In this document: in pieces, positions 12,001 through 24,500 of the stretch
Position numbering within the stretch: the first letter of the stretch is position 1
How the letters are laid out: every line of letters begins with the position of its first letter
NCBI GenBank assembly: GCA_037039925.1
Contig: JAXRKP010000522.1
Span: 74,501-138,500, forward strand
DNA: 64,000 nucleotides
Origin: Doris montereyensis
Lineage: Eukaryota > Mollusca > Gastropoda > Nudibranchia > Dorididae
Direction: 5' to 3'
Made by a program: the position numbers and the translations under genes
The notes under the pieces: model-generated
What the model saw: only the letters and a program-made list of their open reading frames with translations
Database searches by the model: none
Told to the model about the DNA's origin: nothing

Positions 12001-15000
12001 GGGGAACAACTACGCAGTATAATATAATATAATACATGTCATGACAAGAGACTTTGTTCTCTCTAGTCATCAAGCCAAATCCAGTAAAAAAATATATTAT
12101 GTTGTGTAATACTGGTACAATTGACATTAAGGGCTAGAATAGTCTCAATATGCTGCAATAAACAATCACCCGCTTATTTATATATGTCTGCTTATACTTA
12201 TGTGACTAATTAATAATACTGATTAGCTAATTCTTAAGTGGTCAATTTTATAAAATGGTCTTGAATTCATTGAAATGCATTGATAAGATTTAGACAAAAC
12301 TTGTAATCAATGATTTGCTAGACATTATTATTATTATTGTTATTATCATTCCTATCATTGTCAACATCTATAACATTATCCGTAATAGCACCATGGCTAC
12401 AGTATTAACCAACAAAATGCATAGTTGCTGGGAAGTTAACAGCGGTTACGTTTTCACAGATTTCAAAGTGACGTAGCAATTAATCGTATTGAGCATCCCC
12501 TGTAGGATCCCCACTAGCCGCACAACAATCGTGTGGCGATTTTTTATGTTATTTCTGGGCATTTATAACATGAGTTGTAATATATTTATTAACAATATAT
12601 CCGTTCTTACCTTATCTACCTTTACATCAACACTGCACTACTTAATTTATTAAATTGCTGTCAATCTAGCCGTTGGCCGGCGGTCTCTCAATAAAATCTG
12701 TCCACTCATGACAAAAAAAAAGCGGAAGATTTCATGAATTGAATTGATAATAGGAGTGTGCATTTTGGAGAGGCCAATCACGGTGTAAGGTGTGTTGTCA
12801 CAGTTAAGCAACGGGTTGAAGGAATAAATAAATTCCATCTAAAAAAAAAACCCAAGAAAGGTGGACAGTGCATTTTTGTGGTGTGTATTCTCAAGTGACC
12901 ATTGTATCATTATTATTATTGTTGTTACTATTGATATTTCTATTATCCTAATTATTCCTATTACTGTTGAACAAGTAAACATTATGCTTAGGTGCATCTT
13001 GATATTCTAAAGCTCTCCTGTAGATCGAGATTTCAAATCCCTCTATTTAAGTAAAACATGCTGAAAAGGCTGCATCTCATTTAACTTCTTATACAAAGTT
13101 AAGTCTATTTTCAACATTAAACCATTTTTTTACATACCTAAAATTGCCAGATGATAGGGATAACAAAAAAAGCTTTCTATAAATAGACATAGAGACAGTT
13201 GTTGTGAAAATAATTTTCAGTTTAATTTTCCCATTGAAAAGTGAGCCACGAGGAATAAGAATCTCCTAAAGTTAAGGGATAAATATACTTTTAAAAAGAA
13301 GCATATTATATACCTTTCTTGACCACGCTTGAATTGAGACTGAGAGGCTACAAATTTGTTATTTACACTCTTTTGAAAATAATTTTTTTTTATAACTTAA
13401 TCATTCTCAAACAAATTTCTGCTGAACAATCGACAAAAATATTTTATATGTAATACAGTGGAACCGGGAATCTCTAACCATATATTTTACCTCTCCTAAT
13501 CGGGAATCTGGGGAGTCGGAAAGAAATCCCAGGGTTTTCCCCCCATATATTTTACCTCTCTAATCGGGAATCTTCGGAAAAGAAATCCCCCCCATATATT
13601 TTACCTCTCTAATCGGGAATCTGGGGAGTCGGAAAGAAATCCCAGGGAACAGTTTCCCCCCGATATATTTTACCTCTCTAATCGGGAATCTGGGGGTTCG
13701 AAATCGGAAAGAAATCAGGGATCTGGGAGTTTCCCCCCATATATTTTACCTCTCTAATCGGGAATCTGGGGAGTCGGAAAGAAATCCCAGGGAATATATT
13801 TTACCTCTCTAATCGGGAATCTGGGAGTCGGAAAGAAATCCCCGGATTTCCCCCCGATATATTTTACCTCTCTAATCGGGAATCTGGGGAGTCGGAAAGA
13901 AATCCCAGGAACGATTTCCCCCATATATTTTACCTCTCTAATCAGGAATCTGGGGAGAAATCAGGAAAGAAATCCCAGGGAAACTGGGGATTTTCCCCCC
14001 CCCGATATATTTTACCTCTCTAATCGGGAATCTGGGGAGTCGGAAAGAAATCCCAGGGAATGGTTTCCCCCCTATATATTTTCCCGGAATCCGGAAAAGA
14101 AATCCCAGGAACGGTATTTTACCTCTCTAATCGGGAATCTGGGGAGTCGGAAAGAAATCCCAGGGAACGGATTTCCCCCATATATTTTACCTCTCTAATC
14201 GGGAATCTGGGGAGTCGGAAAGAAATCCCAGGGAATCTGGGAGTTTTCCCCCGATATATTTTACCTCTCTAATCAGGAATCTGGGGAGTCGGAAAGAAAT
14301 CCCAGGGAAAGAAATACCTCTCTAATCGGGAATCGGATTTGGATTCCCCCCATATATTTTACCTCTCTAATCAGGAATCTGGGGAGTCGGAAAGAAATCC
14401 CAGGGATGGATTTCCCCGATGTATTTTACCTCTCTAATCGGGAATCCCCGGATTTCCCCATATATTTTACCTCTCTAATCGGGAATCTGGGGAGTCGGAA
14501 AGAAATCCCAGGGAACGGATTTATATATTTTACCTCTCTAATCTGGAAAGTCGGAGAAATCGGAAAGAAATTGGAAAAGAAATCCCAGGGAATGGATTTC
14601 AGGGAACTGATTTCCCAATATATTTTACCTCTCTAATCGGGAATCTGGGGAGTCGAAAGAAAGCAGTTCCCCCCATAATCTCCAGGGAATCTGGGGAGTC
14701 GGAAAGAAATCCCAGGGAACGGATTTCCCCCATATATTTTACTCTCTAATCGGGAATCTGGGGAGTCGGAAAGAAATCCCAGGGAATGGATTTCCCCCGA
14801 TATATTTTACCTCTCTAATCGGGAATCTGGGGAGTCGGAAAGAAATCCCAGGGAATGGATTTACCTCCCCCCATATATTTTACCTCTCTAATCGGGAATC
14901 TGGGGAGTCGGAAAGAAATCCCAGGGAACGGATTTCCCCCCCGATATATTTTACCTCTCTAATCGGGAATCTGGGGAGTTGGAAAGAAATCCCAGGGAGG

Positions 15001-15481
15001 AATGGATTTCCCCCGATATATTTTACCTCTCTAATCGGGAATCTGGAGTTGGAAAGAAATCCCAGGGAATGGAGATATAATCTAATCGGGAATCTGGTGA
15101 GGAAAGAAATGGATGGATTTTTCCCAGATATATTTTACCTCTCTAAAAGGAAAGGTCCCCGGACAATCGGGACAATTTTTCGGTATTCATTACGAAGGTG
15201 TGAAATCTGGTCTTGATTGTCAAGTTACCTGTCAGTGCGATTTTGACATGGGGCGGCGCTATTGCCTGCCCTGTCAATCACAAGGGTGAACCCGCCAGGA
15301 GATTTGACGATCCATCATGCATTCTTGGTTACGTGTGTTACCCTTTTACCATCAAGGACGATGCAAGCCACGTTTGATATGATGAACTGGTCAGTGGCGA
15401 CAGTAAATTGTTCGATCGAGAGAGAGAGAGAGGGAGGGGAGGAGAGGGAGGGAGGAGAGGGAGGGAGGGAGAGGGAGAGAG

Positions 15482-15568
<87 letters not shown>

Positions 15569-18500
15569 CTGGCAAATCGGGACAATTTTACGATCCACCA
15601 AGATTTCCGAATCAGACAGGTTCCACTGTATAACAATAATGAAATAATATATAAATTGATCTTCGGCAATTCAGTATATTATTTAGCTTAATATATTGAT
15701 ACCATCGATCCATAACACTGCTATAATGAGAGGGTAGGCAGGTAATTCAAACCAAAAGTGGGAGTCACAGAAACTTGAAGGAAGCTAATCAAGGCACGCC
15801 TATTTCTCATGGGACAGATGAGCATTTCAACGCACAAAGGGTGTGAAAATAACATTTTCATGTGCTTCTATGCCATACATCATAACTTGGGCTCAAAGTT
15901 TTTACTTAGATTCCATACTCGTCAAAAGTGATAGAAATTGCCTATGGTAGCTATCATTTGGGTTTATGATAAAAAATAAATAAAAAAAGAATAAAAAATT
16001 AAAAAGTTATTTAGGTGTCTATTTGTCAATAAAGGAATAAAAATAATTTTAATTTCTCCCTAACCCTAACGAAAAAAAAAAACAAAAAAAAAAGGACTAA
16101 AAAAATTCAGGGGAAAGCTTCTCATGTGCCAAATCAATTGAGTAGCCGCAAGGACGAGCCAAAGCTTTCTTCTTTTCAAAGAGTCAAATACCAGTCTCAA
16201 GTTTCTCCCTCCTACGACGTCGACAGGTATATACAGTAAATTGAGATAATTGTATGGTATCACTGATTTGAAACCATGCAGCGAGAACAATCTGCAAATT
16301 TTAAAATAAATTAAAGTTTTGTGTTAGTGTTTGCAGAAAAGTTAATGCTAAGGGAGAAAATACTCCCTATCTTTACCTGCTAGTTCTGCTCGACGTTTAG
16401 CTCTCCTGCGTAAAAAAAAGTTAAGTATTGACCTTGCAAAAGAAAGTCTGACGCCACAAAAAAGCAGGCAAGGTAAATCTGAATGAAAGTGAAAGAGAAA
16501 AAATGCATTGCTGAAACATGAACATCATAGCATGAACATCTTCAAATCTTTTCGATAATGTTTCTCACATTGAGTGGTGTAAGTGTAACGTCAATACGGC
16601 TGGACAGTTCTGCTTGATGTATCTGTAAAAAAGATTCTCTTTATTTCAATAAAAATTTCTCTTTATTTCAATAAAATTTCTCTTTATTTTGATAAAAATT
16701 CTCTTTATTTTGATAAAAATTTCCATTTCATTTACAATACATGTTACTTTTTCCATAGAACAACTAACTAACAAGCACAGTTTCCATTTCATTTACAATA
16801 AATGTTGCTTTTTCCATAGAACAACTAACAAGCACAGTTTCCATTTCATTTACAATAAATGTTGCTTTTTCCATAGAACAACTGACAAGCACAGTTTCCA
16901 TTTCATTTACAATAAATGTTGCTTTTTCCACAGAACAACTAACAAGCACAATTTCCATTTCATTTACAATAAATGTTGCTTTTTCCATAGAACAACTAAC
17001 AAGCACAGTTTCCATTTCATTTACAATAAATGTTGCTTTTTCCACAGAACAACTAACAAGCAGTTTCCATTTCATTTAAAATAAATGTTGCTTTTTCCAT
17101 AGAACAACTAACAAAAAATCTGTTGTGATCATATATTGTCTTTCAGTGAGTGGTCATTTGGTCATACCACTGTTAAATGTAGCTATGCTGATGTTACAGT
17201 GATTGTTTTGATAAAAAAATTTAGGGAAACTTGGGACATTACATCCCATCACACCCCATCAACCAATCAAAATGCCCAGTTTATACAAATGGGTCATATT
17301 TGTTACAAAATGGACTATTTTTAGATATCTTCTAATGTCATAGGATGATTTATTAACCCAAATAGGTTCCTTTCTTGACATGACCTCTACTTCTGATCCT
17401 TAGGTGGAAGGGACAATTGACACCTCAAACATGATGCATGCAAACTTATAGTGAGTATACCAGTAGATGTACAGGGTTAAACTGGCCCCCTGTTTCGGTT
17501 CCTAGAGATTAATCTACAAACAGGAGGTCGAGAATGTCAGGAGGTCGAGAGTGTGAGTGAGGGAATGATAAACGGACAGAGATTACTTATTCAAATGAAT
17601 TTACCCCATCCACCATATGTACTGTGCACATGGTGGATGGATTAAGATGAAACAACATGATCACATGTAGTATGTAGATGGAAATGAATGAAAACAGCGA
17701 ATGTCAACTTCTGGCACAGACAGAGAGACACTGAGAGATATTGAGACAGACATATCATACACAACTACATGGCTGAACATAAAGATAGAGCTTCTAAGTT
17801 GACATTGAACCGTGATTTACTTCAAATTTATAAAATCTTAATAAAATTTGACATTTTAATGAGGAGAGTTCTTTTACCATGGCATCAAGGCAAGAAACAA
17901 TGACTCAGTAAAATACATTGCATAGACATTCTGATTGGTGGAAAATTTGAGTTTTGAAAAAGACTGCTTTGGGTTTTAGCATTCTGATTGATGGAAAGCT
18001 TGAGTTTGGAAGAAGGCTGCTTTGGGTTTTAGCATTCTGATTGGTGGAAAATTTGAGTTTTGAAAAAGGCTGCTTTGGGTCTTAGTATTGTGATTGGTGG
18101 AAGTACTTGTTGACCAATAACCACTACCCAGCTGACAATGTGACTTACACAACCCTGTTGAAGTCTCCTTGTGGCAAAGTTCTGCTCCTTTCAAATCTTC
18201 TACACAGCTTTTATCTTCACTTTTCCTACATTTTGATTTTCATACATGCAAATGTTTAGTCAACCCTCAATAACAATTAAGGGTAATCTTACATTTGAAA
18301 GGGCATAAAAATAATGCGGGTCAAATTTGTACTCGTAGTCGGTATCAACTTACATTTAGAGTTGATACTCTCTGATAAGGCTAAAACGGGGGTTTGAAAA
18401 GCTGTTTCGGAATCTAGATTCCTGATAAATATTTAAGATGATCTAGTCGGACAAATGAAACAAATGAATCCACAATCCCCCCATTCGCTGCTTAACTGTA

Positions 18501-21500
18501 AAACAGCACAATAAACCAACATTTTTCATGGCTATTAAATAACGAAGACTAAAAAGACAAGTTCTATGTTGAACCTTTCTTTCTTTATCAGCTCCCATTA
18601 TACCTTCCGGTGTATGGGTTTAGATGCCTGAAATGATCTTTCTCTAGGCTGCCGTCCTGTCATTTTCCGTTTCCTTCTGTGAAAGTTAAATTTCTTTGCT
18701 TTAATGCTTCTTTTACATCTTCTTCCCACTTTCTTCTAGGTCTGCCTTTTGGTCTTTTATTTCCTTAGGTTTTTAGCATTGTATACTGTTTTAGTATACT
18801 GATTTATTCTATTGTCATTCATTCTGTTTACAGGCCCAAACCATTTCAGTTGATTATTTCTATCTTAGTTTTTTATGCCATATGCTTTAATCTCTTATTG
18901 TTGTGTTTCTGATTTTGTCTCTTTTTAGTTTTCCCTCCCATTCTTCTTAGATGTTGGGTTTCAGCTGTCTGTGATCTTTCTCATGCCGTCCCAGGTTCGC
19001 TGCCATAGAGGAGAGTAGGAAAATAAACGGTGTTGTATAGTGCCATTTTGGTTTTGTTGACAATTCTTGTTTACCTATAAAGGCCTTTCCTAAATGGTTA
19101 TATTTGCACTTGCCTTTTGGATTCTCTGGCTGATTTCTCCTCTAAGTTTTCCTTCAGTTAATCATTACTCCTAGGTAATTGTAGCTTGTTCTAAATTCTC
19201 TGCCAATTAAAGTTTTTGTTTTGCTTGTTATATTGCTTTGGCTTTAATCTCTTATTTAATTCATTGTTTCTGATTTTGAACTACATCATCTCTTTTAGTT
19301 TTCAGCATTTACCTCTTCTTATTTAATTCATTATTCATCATGTCCTGATATTTGACTGAAAGGTCCTAGGTAATTGTAGGTTTCTGATTTTCCAAACAGA
19401 ACTACATCATCAGCAAATGAAAGCATTGATACATTTACTCAGTACTGGTTTGAGTTTCCTCTTACCTACATCTATTTTCTTCGTTTTGTGGGATGCCTTT
19501 GCGACTGAATCCATAAATGTGATAAACAAAGAGGACTTAGGAAACAACCCTGTCTTACTCCTATATGTACATCAAATTCTGCAGATACATTTCCAGCTAC
19601 TCTCACTGCAAATGTTGGTTTATTGTAAAAAACTTTTAATGGTTTCTATTAAATTTTGCTCTACATTGTGTTTTTTAAGGAATACCATAGTTCGTCCCTC
19701 CTCACAATGTCAAATGCCTTTTCTAAGTCTATAAAACACAGGTGCAAGTCAATGTTTCTCTTAAGGAATTTTTCTATCATGTTTAATTGTAAATATGTGG
19801 TCTTATACACTTCTTTCTGGTCTAAATCCACTCTGGTGTTCTTCAATCTGATCCTCTACTCTTTTCCTTAGTCTCATTTCCAGAATACTGGCATACACCT
19901 TTCCTGGAACGCTAAGCAGTGATATCACTCTATAGTTTGAGCATTCCATAGTTGATCTTTTCTTATGTATTGGTACTACCGTTCCCTTTTTCCAGTCGTC
20001 TGGCACCTGTTTGGACTTCCATGCTTGTTGGGATATTGAACATAGTAGTTTGTCTGCCTCCCTCCATTGGTTTTTAATCATTTTTGGATAAACTTGATCT
20101 ATTCCTGGGACCTTTCTAATTTCACTTTTCTTATAGCTGTTTAGAGTTCTTCCATTGATATATCTACATCTTCAGCTGTCTCCTCTGGATTACTTGTTAC
20201 TCTTAAAAATTGATCTTTAATCCTTGTTTCATACGTTCTGGAGGGATTATGTAATTGGTGAAAATACTTTCTCCACATTTCCATGATTTCGCTGTCTCCT
20301 TTCATTATTTCTCCTTTGGTGTTCTAAATTTGTCGTATTGGGCATGCTTTGGTCTTTCTCATGCTCTTTACTGCTCCCCAGAACAGCTTTTGATTTCCTT
20401 AATAGCTTTCTGAAGTCTTTGTCCAAACTCTTCCCACTGTTCCTGTTTCGCTTTCCTAACTTCCTCTTTGGTGATAGTTCTTTTACTCACGTAATCTATC
20501 ATATCCTCTGGCCTCTTCGTTTGCAAGTATCTCTTCCAGGCATCTTTCTTTGCTTTGATCTTAGTCTTGACATTCTCATTCCACCATGCTGTCCTTTTTG
20601 TTATCTCCTTAGGTGCCTGACTCCAAAAAGAATTATTTTTTTTGTACATGCAAAGAAGAGAATACCACGACCTTTGACCCTATTTCGGGAATATTTTTGT
20701 ACAGTTAACTAAGCTTTATTAGTTCCCATTGCGAGAAGGCTTCACAGGAGAGAGTGAGAGGCTGCGTGTGATGTCACCAGCGGCGAAACCTGATATTGAA
20801 AGGCCCTGCAGAGAAGTCTAGTGTAAAACTGGTGTGTGTGTGTTGAGTAAAGCAAGTCAATGCGATGAGTATATTGCAAAGAAATGATAGTAGTACCTTC
20901 TTGGTGTATTGCAATATTTTACAGGTGGTTCCTGGCACCAAAATACCGAGCAGAGCACGCCCCTGATGGATGTAGTCTATGATTGATTTTTCCAATCTGT
21001 CTTCATTTACTCTTGTATTTTTGTGGATATCTTTATGAGGAAAAAAGGTGTTGGCTATTATCATATTATTCTTTAGGCAAAAATCTATTAGTCTCTCTCC
21101 ATTTGCAGTTGTTGCTGTATCTCCTTCTTTACCTATTACTCCTCCTGATGTTTCTACACTGTTGCCTACTCTAGCGTTTAAATCTCCTAAAACCATTAGT
21201 TCCTGTTTGGGTTTGAGATTCTCTGCAGTTATTTGTAAATTATTTTTGAAGATATCTTTTTCTTCTTTGGTGGCATCTTCGTTTGGTCCATAAGCTATTA
21301 ATAATTTAATTTCTCGTTCTTTTGGTTTAATATTTACCTCTAATAGCCGTGGGCTTATAAATTTCCAACTCTCTTGTAGCTTTTCATGCCTCTTATGCAT
21401 TAGAAGGCCTACTCCTGCTCTATCTGTTACATCTACTCCTGAGAAGATTAAAGTATGATTTGGTCCTACTTTTTCCATTCCTTGTCCTTTTTTCTTTGTT

Positions 21501-24500
21501 TCTGTAATGGCCAAAATGTCTACTTTGAATTTTTCCATTTCTCCAGCTAATTCTAACTCTGTCTCATTTATTGCCCTAATATGCCATGTTCCAAAAATCA
21601 CAATCTGTATTCTTTTCCAGAGTCGTGTTTGAAAGTTCAAGCCGGGTATATCACATTTCTTTCTTTGAATCAGTTTGGTATTGGATAAGCAGGGGATTAG
21701 CCCATTGTACCCTAGGTAGATGATGGAGCTGCCACCTTGAGACCCCCTACCGGGCCTTGTTATTATCTGTCAGGGTTGACTCCCTTAGCCGTTGGTTGCC
21801 CAAAGGCAGCCGGTTGTTATCTAACTCCCTTAGCCTTTGTTCAATCAAGACCAGCCCGCAAGGCAGCAGGTTCTTTTGCCAGGGTTAACTCCCTTGACCT
21901 TTGGTCAAACAAGACTCGTCTGCAAGGCAGCAGGAGACTCAAGGAGGATGGGATCGCCTAATTCCAATACAGGTGCTGACCTGTCCACTGCCTGGCTATA
22001 TTGAAGCATGAACGCAATTTACGATTCAGGGAAACAAAATATTAACAATGTCCTAATGCTTCCATATATCTACTTTCTACTCTGTCATTTATTGTTTACA
22101 TAGATTAATTAGCATCAATTCAAACGAAGCACCGTCTCATCATCAAACACATACATAAACAGACTCACGGTACAGAAAGAAATCAATAATCAAAATTAAA
22201 TAGAACAAAAGCCACAAAAGAACCCCCCCCCTCGCCCTTTCTGTTCAACACACAATGAAATGCAAGAGAAAAAAAGATATTTACTTGTGGCTTGAGCTGA
22301 TTGGTGAGAATGGCTCCAATCAAATTGGTAGTGTCCCCAGCAGTCCATTGAAACAACAAAAAGAATGAAATGCCGCTCATTCCATCGATGTTGATGAAAT
22401 TCTTTATTATTTGCCTAATTGGAATGAAAGATCATGTAATTTTATTAATTTTCTTTAAAGCTACTGCACTAAATAAAACCTACAAGTGATCAACTCTAGT
22501 TAACGATATCTGACAAAACATGCTTAAAATGTGTGTTAAATATGAAAAGATAGAAATACATGTAATCACAGGCTCTCAATTAATGAAATCTTTAAAATTT
22601 AAGAGATAAAAAGAATTTTAAACAATTGTGGTTGGCCTTTTAAAAGCAGCAACTCTAATAACTACACACAAAGTCAAATATACAATTCTAAAGGTTCCGT
22701 CCCTGTGTAAGCCTTTATCCTTTACATGAGTTACATCTCTTTGTTCCTGAGAAAAGCGGTTAGAAGCTTATTGCATAATATGATTTATTATCACTAGTCC
22801 AACGATATACAACATCGGTATAAGCCTTCAACGTCTCCAACCCATATTACACTAAGATGCAAAACATGTCAATTTGCAACTGACATACCTGCTGGAGGCC
22901 TAAGAAGAACATCCTTCTGTCAAGAGAATGCTTTTTATATTTACTACCTGACACGCCTACCTCTGGTGGAATAGGCTGTAGATCTATCTAGATCTCAGTC
23001 TACATCGTGATTCTGCTGACGCTCACAATAGGCTATTCTTTTGTCACTGCTAGTCAGAGACTTCTTTTTTTTGTTCTCTTTCAGGCACAATGGTCTTTAA
23101 GATTTAGATATAATACATTTAAGCTCTTATGGTTCTGCATTTAGTTTTTGAATCGAGTGCATCTTTGTCAGTTTGTTTCCGCTTTCGTAAAATATATTTG
23201 TCCACAGGTACGGCTTACAAATGAAACTAATATATTTCCAACTTTTCTGATCAATGAAAATAAATAGACATACGCAACTCTACACCAAATTTTGAGAGAG
23301 TGCAAATTTTCAAAACGTTTGGTTGACGTATAAAAATCTGATTCAGTGATACATGACATGAACAATTCCACGTCAATTTTTGGGCTTGACTAGCATTTAA
23401 AAATAGTACGGTGCAATCATATATCCGACGACATGAAAAAAAATAAAATCCCTGTGATGTGACAAAGTATTCCTATATGAGGTGTGTTCTCCGGGCAGTG
23501 GGCAGGTAAGCATCTGTATGGGGAGTAGATGATCCTGCCCTCCGCGAAACTTCTGCTGCCTTGCAGGCAGGTCTTGGCTGGGCAAAGGATAAGGGAGTTA
23601 ACTCTGAAAGAAAACAACCTGCTGCCTTGCAGGTCGGTCTTGACTGACCAAAGGCTAAGGGAGTTAAACCTGACAGAAAATGACAACCTGCTGCCTTGCA
23701 GGCTGGTCTTGAATCACTAAAGGCTAAGGGAGTTAACCCCGACAGAAAATAACAAGGCCTGGTAGGGGGCCTCAAGGTGGCAGACCCATCATCTACCTAG
23801 GGTACAGTGGGCTAATCCCTACTTATCCAAAACCAAACACATTCAGAGAAAAAAATAAGTACAATATAACCGGCTTGATCTTTCGAAGACGAACTTGGAA
23901 ACGAATACGGACTGTGATTTTTGGAACATGAAACGTTAGGGCAATAAATGGAAAAGAGTGAGAATTAGTTGAAGAAATGGAAAAATTCAAAGTTACTAAA
24001 GTAGATATTTTGGCCATTACAGAAACAAAGAAAAAAGGACAAGGAATGGAAAAAAGTAGGACCAAATCATACTTTAATCTTCTCAGGAGTAGATGTCACA
24101 GATAGAGGAGTAGACCTCCTAATGCATAAGAGACATGAAAAGCTACTAGAATGTTGGAAATGTATAAGTCCACGGCTATTAGAAGTGGCAGATGTATAAA
24201 GAAACACTCCTCAGTTGTACTGAAGAGGTCTGTGGTAGGAAACAAATTAAAGGAGATAACAAAAGGACAGCATGATGGAATGAGAATGTCAAGACTAAGA
24301 TCAAAGAAAAAGAAGGGTGCCTGGAAGAAATACTTGCAAACAAAGAGACCAGAGGATAGGATAGATTACGTGAATAAAAGAATTATCGCCAAAGAGGAAG
24401 TTAGGAAAGCAAAACAGGAACAATGGGAAGAGTTTGGACAAAGACTTCAAGAAAGCTATCAAGGAAATCAAAAGCTGTTCTGGGGGGGGGGGGGGGGGGA

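Larger units (their letters stand above)
13456..15628. mobile_element. pogo/Tigger-like non-autonomous DNA transposon with internal satellite
   Basis: The left end is TA-CAGTGGAACC (13454-13465) and the right end is GGTTCCACTG-TA (15619-15630). This gives a 10-bp perfect terminal inverted repeat with a TA duplicated on each side, as expected for Tc1/mariner-pogo elements. No transposase frame is present inside. The interior is about 1.7 kb of tandem monomers, a short unique stretch and a GA array. The class is inferred from TIR and TA site alone. Confidence 0.6.
8409..16215. other. SLC66A1 intron 3, packed with tandem repeats
   Basis: Intron of about 7.8 kb. It holds a SINE (8497-8735), 34-bp repeats, a 30-bp array, 18-bp arrays and a TIR element with an internal satellite (13456-15628). 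The stretches 11700-13450 and 15640-16215 show no gene or known repeat to me. The open frame at 12650-12838 has no family resemblance. Confidence 0.7.
18590..21960 (-). mobile_element. LINE copy A (APE-type, RTE-like), decayed, with 5' monomers
   Basis: Read on the minus strand, the order is 5' monomers (21960-21735), an endonuclease domain (21640-20950), a linker, and a reverse transcriptase to about 18590. The endonuclease shows ILAITETKKKG, LLIAYGPNEDA and VLGDLNARVG. RT segments include WKKGTVVPIHKK, IEEHQSGFRPERSV and CFIDLEKAFD, and the catalytic FADD is at 19417-19406. The 3' end gives GRPRRKW-like and KEALKQRNLTF-like segments broken by stops. Stops and a non-autonomous insertion at about 20611-20943 inactivate it. 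It lies in intron 2, in the gene's sense. RTE-like is a best guess from motif style. Confidence 0.85.
16292..22284. other. SLC66A1 intron 2
   Basis: Intron of about 6 kb with 21-bp, 57-bp and 53-bp arrays, a LINE copy in gene orientation (18590-21960) and an insertion inside that LINE. A splice-like micro segment at 16384-16412 (minus) was considered and rejected. Outside the repeats I see no gene. Confidence 0.7.

Noticed and set aside
12650..12838. Minus-strand ORF with an acceptor-like start, considered as an SLC66A1 exon
   Set aside because: The translation does not resemble the family, and exon 3 to exon 4 is already contiguous in homology and phase.
16384..16412. Minus-strand micro-exon (acgcag ... 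gtaaag) before SLC66A1 exon 3
   Set aside because: 29 nt would break the frame between exons 2 and 3, which join perfectly without it.
16560..16640. Second minus-strand exon-like segment (IHQAELSSRIDV)
   Set aside because: It has plausible splice edges but no match to the transporter family, and it is not needed for phase.
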